Source: Silicimonas sp.
Lineage (GTDB): Bacteria; Pseudomonadota; Alphaproteobacteria; Rhodobacterales; Rhodobacteraceae
Direction: 5' to 3'
DNA length: 32,514 nucleotides
Assembly (NCBI GenBank): GCA_022819605.1
Contig: JAJEGW010000078.1
Location: 1 to 32,514, forward strand
Shown here: piece by piece, positions 30,115 to 32,514 of the stretch
Position numbering within the stretch: the stretch's first letter is position 1
Layout of the letters: each line of letters starts with the position of its first letter
The notes under the pieces: generated by a model
Databases searched by the model: none
Seen by the model: only the letters and a program-made list of their open reading frames with translations
What the model was told of the DNA's origin: nothing
Program-made: the position numbers and the translations under genes

Positions 30115-32514
30115 TTAGCCCCGCATGATCTCGCCCCTAGGGTCATAGAACGGCGCCAACTGAACCTTCAGCGGATACATCTCCCCGGCAATCTGGACTT
30201 CGAAGCCTCCTTCATCGATCCAGTCTTGGCTGACCCCGTCGCCGCAATGCAGACTCGCCAATCCGACCATGGCTTCGATCCGGAAGCCCCAATCTCCGGA
30301 CGTTACGAAACCGACGATCTCGCCGCCCTTCCAGACGGGCTCGTCGTGGATGAGATATGGTCCTTCCTCGGCGGTCAGACCGGGAACCTTGATGCAGACG
30401 GTCCGCCACTTGGTTGCCGGTGCTTCCGCTTCTTTCTGTGCAGCAAGACGCGCCCTGCCAATGAATTCGTCCTTCGAGAGATCCACGGCAAAGCCGAGAC
30501 CGGTCTCGTACGGTGTATCGTCTTCGCCGATGTCATGACCGAAATGGCGCAAGCCCTTTTCGATCCGGCAGGCATTGAGCGCAAACATCCCCATGTGCCG
30601 GAGACCGTGCGGATGACTGGCTTCGCGAATGGCCTCGTAGAGCCCCGCTGCAAACTCGCTTGGGAACAGCATCTCAAAGCCAAGTTCGCCCAGGAAAGAG
30701 CGTCGGATCACCCATCCGCGGGCATAGGCCAGATCAACCTCGCGAGCGGCTCCGAAGGGAATCGCTTCCCTCGAGAAGTCGTCAAGGCTGAGATCCTGCA
30801 GGATCTCGCGGGACTTTGGGCCATGAATCGTAAGCAGGCAATGTGCTGAAGTTGCGTCAAAGACCTCGAAGCGCATGTCTGCGTCGGCATGCCAACGGAT
30901 GAACTGCTGATCGCGAATTTGGCTTGGATGGCCAGTGACTATCATGAAGCAGTCTTGGCTCTGGCGGGTGACGGTGACATCCGCCTCGATCCCGCCCCTT
31001 TGGTTCAGAAACTGCGTATAAACCGAAGCCCCGGGTTCGACATCCATCCGAGCACCGCAGACCCGATCAAGAATGCGCTGCGCATCAGGGCCCTGCACAA
31101 CGATCTTCGAATACATGGACTGATCGACCAGAACTGCCGCATCGCGCGCCGCGACGCATTCCTGCTGCACGAAATGCGACCAGGGCTTCCAACGAAGCGA
31201 AGGTGCATCGACCCAGCCACCACCCTCGGTGTCGAAGTACATCGGGACTTCCCACCCGATCCGCTCAGCGAAGCTCGCCCCAGCCGCCGCAAGCCTGTCG
31301 TGCAGCGGCACGCGGCGGACGCCCCGGGTGGAGCGGACCTGGTGTCCGGGCCAGTGCAGTCCGTAGTGAAAGCCCACGGATTCCGCGGCCCGGTCCTGAT
31401 TGTAGCGCGTGTTGGCTTGAAAGGGATGCGCGCGTGTCGCCAGAAGCGGACCCATCGATCGCGAAGGACTGCCGTCGATCAGCCACTCCGCCATGGTCAG
31501 CCCGACGCCGCCGGAATTGAGGATGCCGTTGGAATTCATGCCCGTCGCGACAAAGACGCCCTGCACTTCAGGGATCGGCCCCAGGTACGGGCGGCCATCC
31601 GGTGTGAAGCTCTCCGGGCCGCAAAAGAATGTCTGAATGCCCATGGAGCCCAGCGACGGCATCCGGGCGAACATCCGTTCGAGTTCGGGCTCCAGATGCT
31701 CCATGTCGAATGGAAGCTCGTCGAACTCGAAGTCCTCAGGTATCGGCTGATCTTTGGCCCACGTCTTGCCCTGCGCCTCGAACGCCCCGATCAGCAGTTT
31801 TCCGGCATCTTCCTTCCAGTAGGTTCGCTCTTCGCTGATGTTGAGGATCGGTTGGGTCGAAGGCAGACCTTCAACGGGTTCCGTCACGATGTAGAAGTGT
31901 TCGCATGCATGAAGCGGAACCGTGATGCCATGCGACTTTGCAAACAGGTGGCTCCATATCCCGCCAGCAATCAGGACCTTGTCCGTCGCGATGGCACCGC
32001 GGTCTGTGACAACACCGACGACCCTTCCAGCACGGATTTCCAGACGCTCGGCTTTGGTGGCCTCGAACACCTGCGCGCCCTGCGCCTTGGCCCCCTTTTG
32101 CATCGCAACAGTCACATCCAGCGGATTTACCTGCCCGTTTGAAGGCACGTGAAAGGCGGAAATCACGTCTTCCGTGACGAGGCCGGGCCAATGCTCCGAC
32201 AATTCCTCCATGGGCATCATTCTGGATGGAATTCCGACACGGTTCGCATGGTCATTGCTGCGCAACAATTGCTCGTGACGCACATCGCTCAGTGCAAGGT
32301 TGATCGTCCCGTTCTGCTTGTAGCCCGTCGCCTGACCCGTCTCGACCTCAAGGTCCCGGAAGAGTTTGGCCGTGTACTTTCCCAGTTCAGTCTGGGCCGC
32401 GCTGTCGCGAAGCTGGCCAACAATTCCGGCGGCGTGCCAAGTCGTGCCACTTGCAATCTTGCGGCGTTCGACCAGCACGGCGGGTACGCCACGATGGGCC
32501 AGATGGTAAAGCGT
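30115..32514 (-). CDS. FAD-dependent oxidoreductase fused to GcvT domain, dimethylglycine/sarcosine dehydrogenase-like (5' end outside window)
   Basis: At least 799 residues; the frame is open to the right edge, so the start and FAD GxGxxG motif lie beyond it. The first half is a DAO-type FAD domain: SGTTWHAAGIVGQLRDS near the visible start and MNSNGILNSGGVGLTMAEWL near the end of the domain. The second half is a GcvT aminomethyltransferase-like tetrahydrofolate domain, seen in GWVIRRSFLGELGFEMLFPSE, ALNACRIEKGLRHFGHDI and the C-terminal barrel. This fusion oxidises N-methyl groups and passes the one-carbon unit to tetrahydrofolate. It is the first gene visible in the operon and is followed after 21 bases by UPF0261. 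The precise methylamine is unknown. Confidence 0.93.
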   Translation of the reverse strand, partial: TLYHLAHRGVPAVLVERRKIASGTTWHAAGIVGQLRDSAAQTELGKYTAKLFRDLEVETGQATGYKQNGTINLALSDVRHEQLLRSNDHANRVGIPSRMMPMEELSEHWPGLVTEDVISAFHVPSNGQVNPLDVTVAMQKGAKAQGAQVFEATKAERLEIRAGRVVGVVTDRGAIATDKVLIAGGIWSHLFAKSHGITVPLHACEHFYIVTEPVEGLPSTQPILNISEERTYWKEDAGKLLIGAFEAQGKTWAKDQPIPEDFEFDELPFDMEHLEPELERMFARMPSLGSMGIQTFFCGPESFTPDGRPYLGPIPEVQGVFVATGMNSNGILNSGGVGLTMAEWLIDGSPSRSMGPLLATRAHPFQANTRYNQDRAAESVGFHYGLHWPGHQVRSTRGVRRVPLHDRLAAAGASFAERIGWEVPMYFDTEGGGWVDAPSLRWKPWSHFVQQECVAARDAAVLVDQSMYSKIVVQGPDAQRILDRVCGARMDVEPGASVYTQFLNQRGGIEADVTVTRQSQDCFMIVTGHPSQIRDQQFIRWHADADMRFEVFDATSAHCLLTIHGPKSREILQDLSLDDFSREAIPFGAAREVDLAYARGWVIRRSFLGELGFEMLFPSEFAAGLYEAIREASHPHGLRHMGMFALNACRIEKGLRHFGHDIGEDDTPYETGLGFAVDLSKDEFIGRARLAAQKEAEAPATKWRTVCIKVPGLTAEEGPYLIHDEPVWKGGEIVGFVTSGDWGFRIEAMVGLASLHCGDGVSQDWIDEGGFEVQIAGEMYPLKVQLAPFYDPRGEIMRG

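Noticed and set aside
30889..32142. A 417-codon plus-strand frame opposite the FAD-GcvT gene
   Set aside because: No domain seen and it is wholly antisense to a gene with strong motifs.

Overview
The window looks like chromosomal DNA of a GC-rich alphaproteobacterium, most likely Rhodobacterales or a relative. This rests on gene content: an Ugp/Mal-type ABC importer, a BCCT transporter, a GcvT-fused FAD oxidoreductase next to a trimethylamine-dehydrogenase-like flavoprotein, UPF0261, a CreD-like ceramidase and a divergent RluB-type/TadA gene set. No rRNA, tRNA, CRISPR array or intact insertion sequence was seen.

Layout. (1) 1-4029, + strand: a sugar/polyol ABC importer operon (binding protein cut by the window edge, two permeases, ATPase), with a strong hairpin after the binding-protein gene. 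(2) 4273-5094, - strand: an RluB/RsuA-family pseudouridine synthase. (3) About 5100-18100: a polyketide locus. It holds a small acyl carrier protein (-), a degenerate second ACP reading frame (+) translationally coupled to an alpha/beta hydrolase (+), and a giant type I PKS (-, about 3450 residues) that converges on the hydrolase. The PKS has one full KS-AT-DH-MT-ER-KR-ACP module followed by a second KS with a rewritten active-site neighbourhood and a collapsed AT (catalytic Ser to Gly, about 90 residues missing). The chain stops there, with no ACP or thioesterase after it. (4) 18220-19815, +: a BCCT transporter. (5) 20187-24266, +: an Sfp-type phosphopantetheinyl transferase overlapping a divergent RidA-family gene, then an NAD(P)-dependent dehydrogenase and a ThDP-dependent enzyme. 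(6) 24470-26429: tadA, a UPF0173 metallo-hydrolase (-) and a CreD-like membrane hydrolase. (7) 26812-32514, -: a flavoprotein / UPF0261 / FAD-GcvT operon, probably for methylated-amine demethylation, running off the right edge.

How the parts may work together (inference). The transferase would activate the ACPs. The full PKS module would build a reduced, possibly C-methylated acyl chain. The free ACP and the hydrolase could supply in trans the carrier and release steps that the truncated second module lacks. The RluB-type gene and tadA, which I recall as divergent neighbours in other alphaproteobacteria, lie about 19 kb apart here with the polyketide locus between them. Gene remnants (a possible CaiB-like fragment, a possible transposase tail, a possible amidohydrolase start) within the interval fit a region built by insertion and decay.
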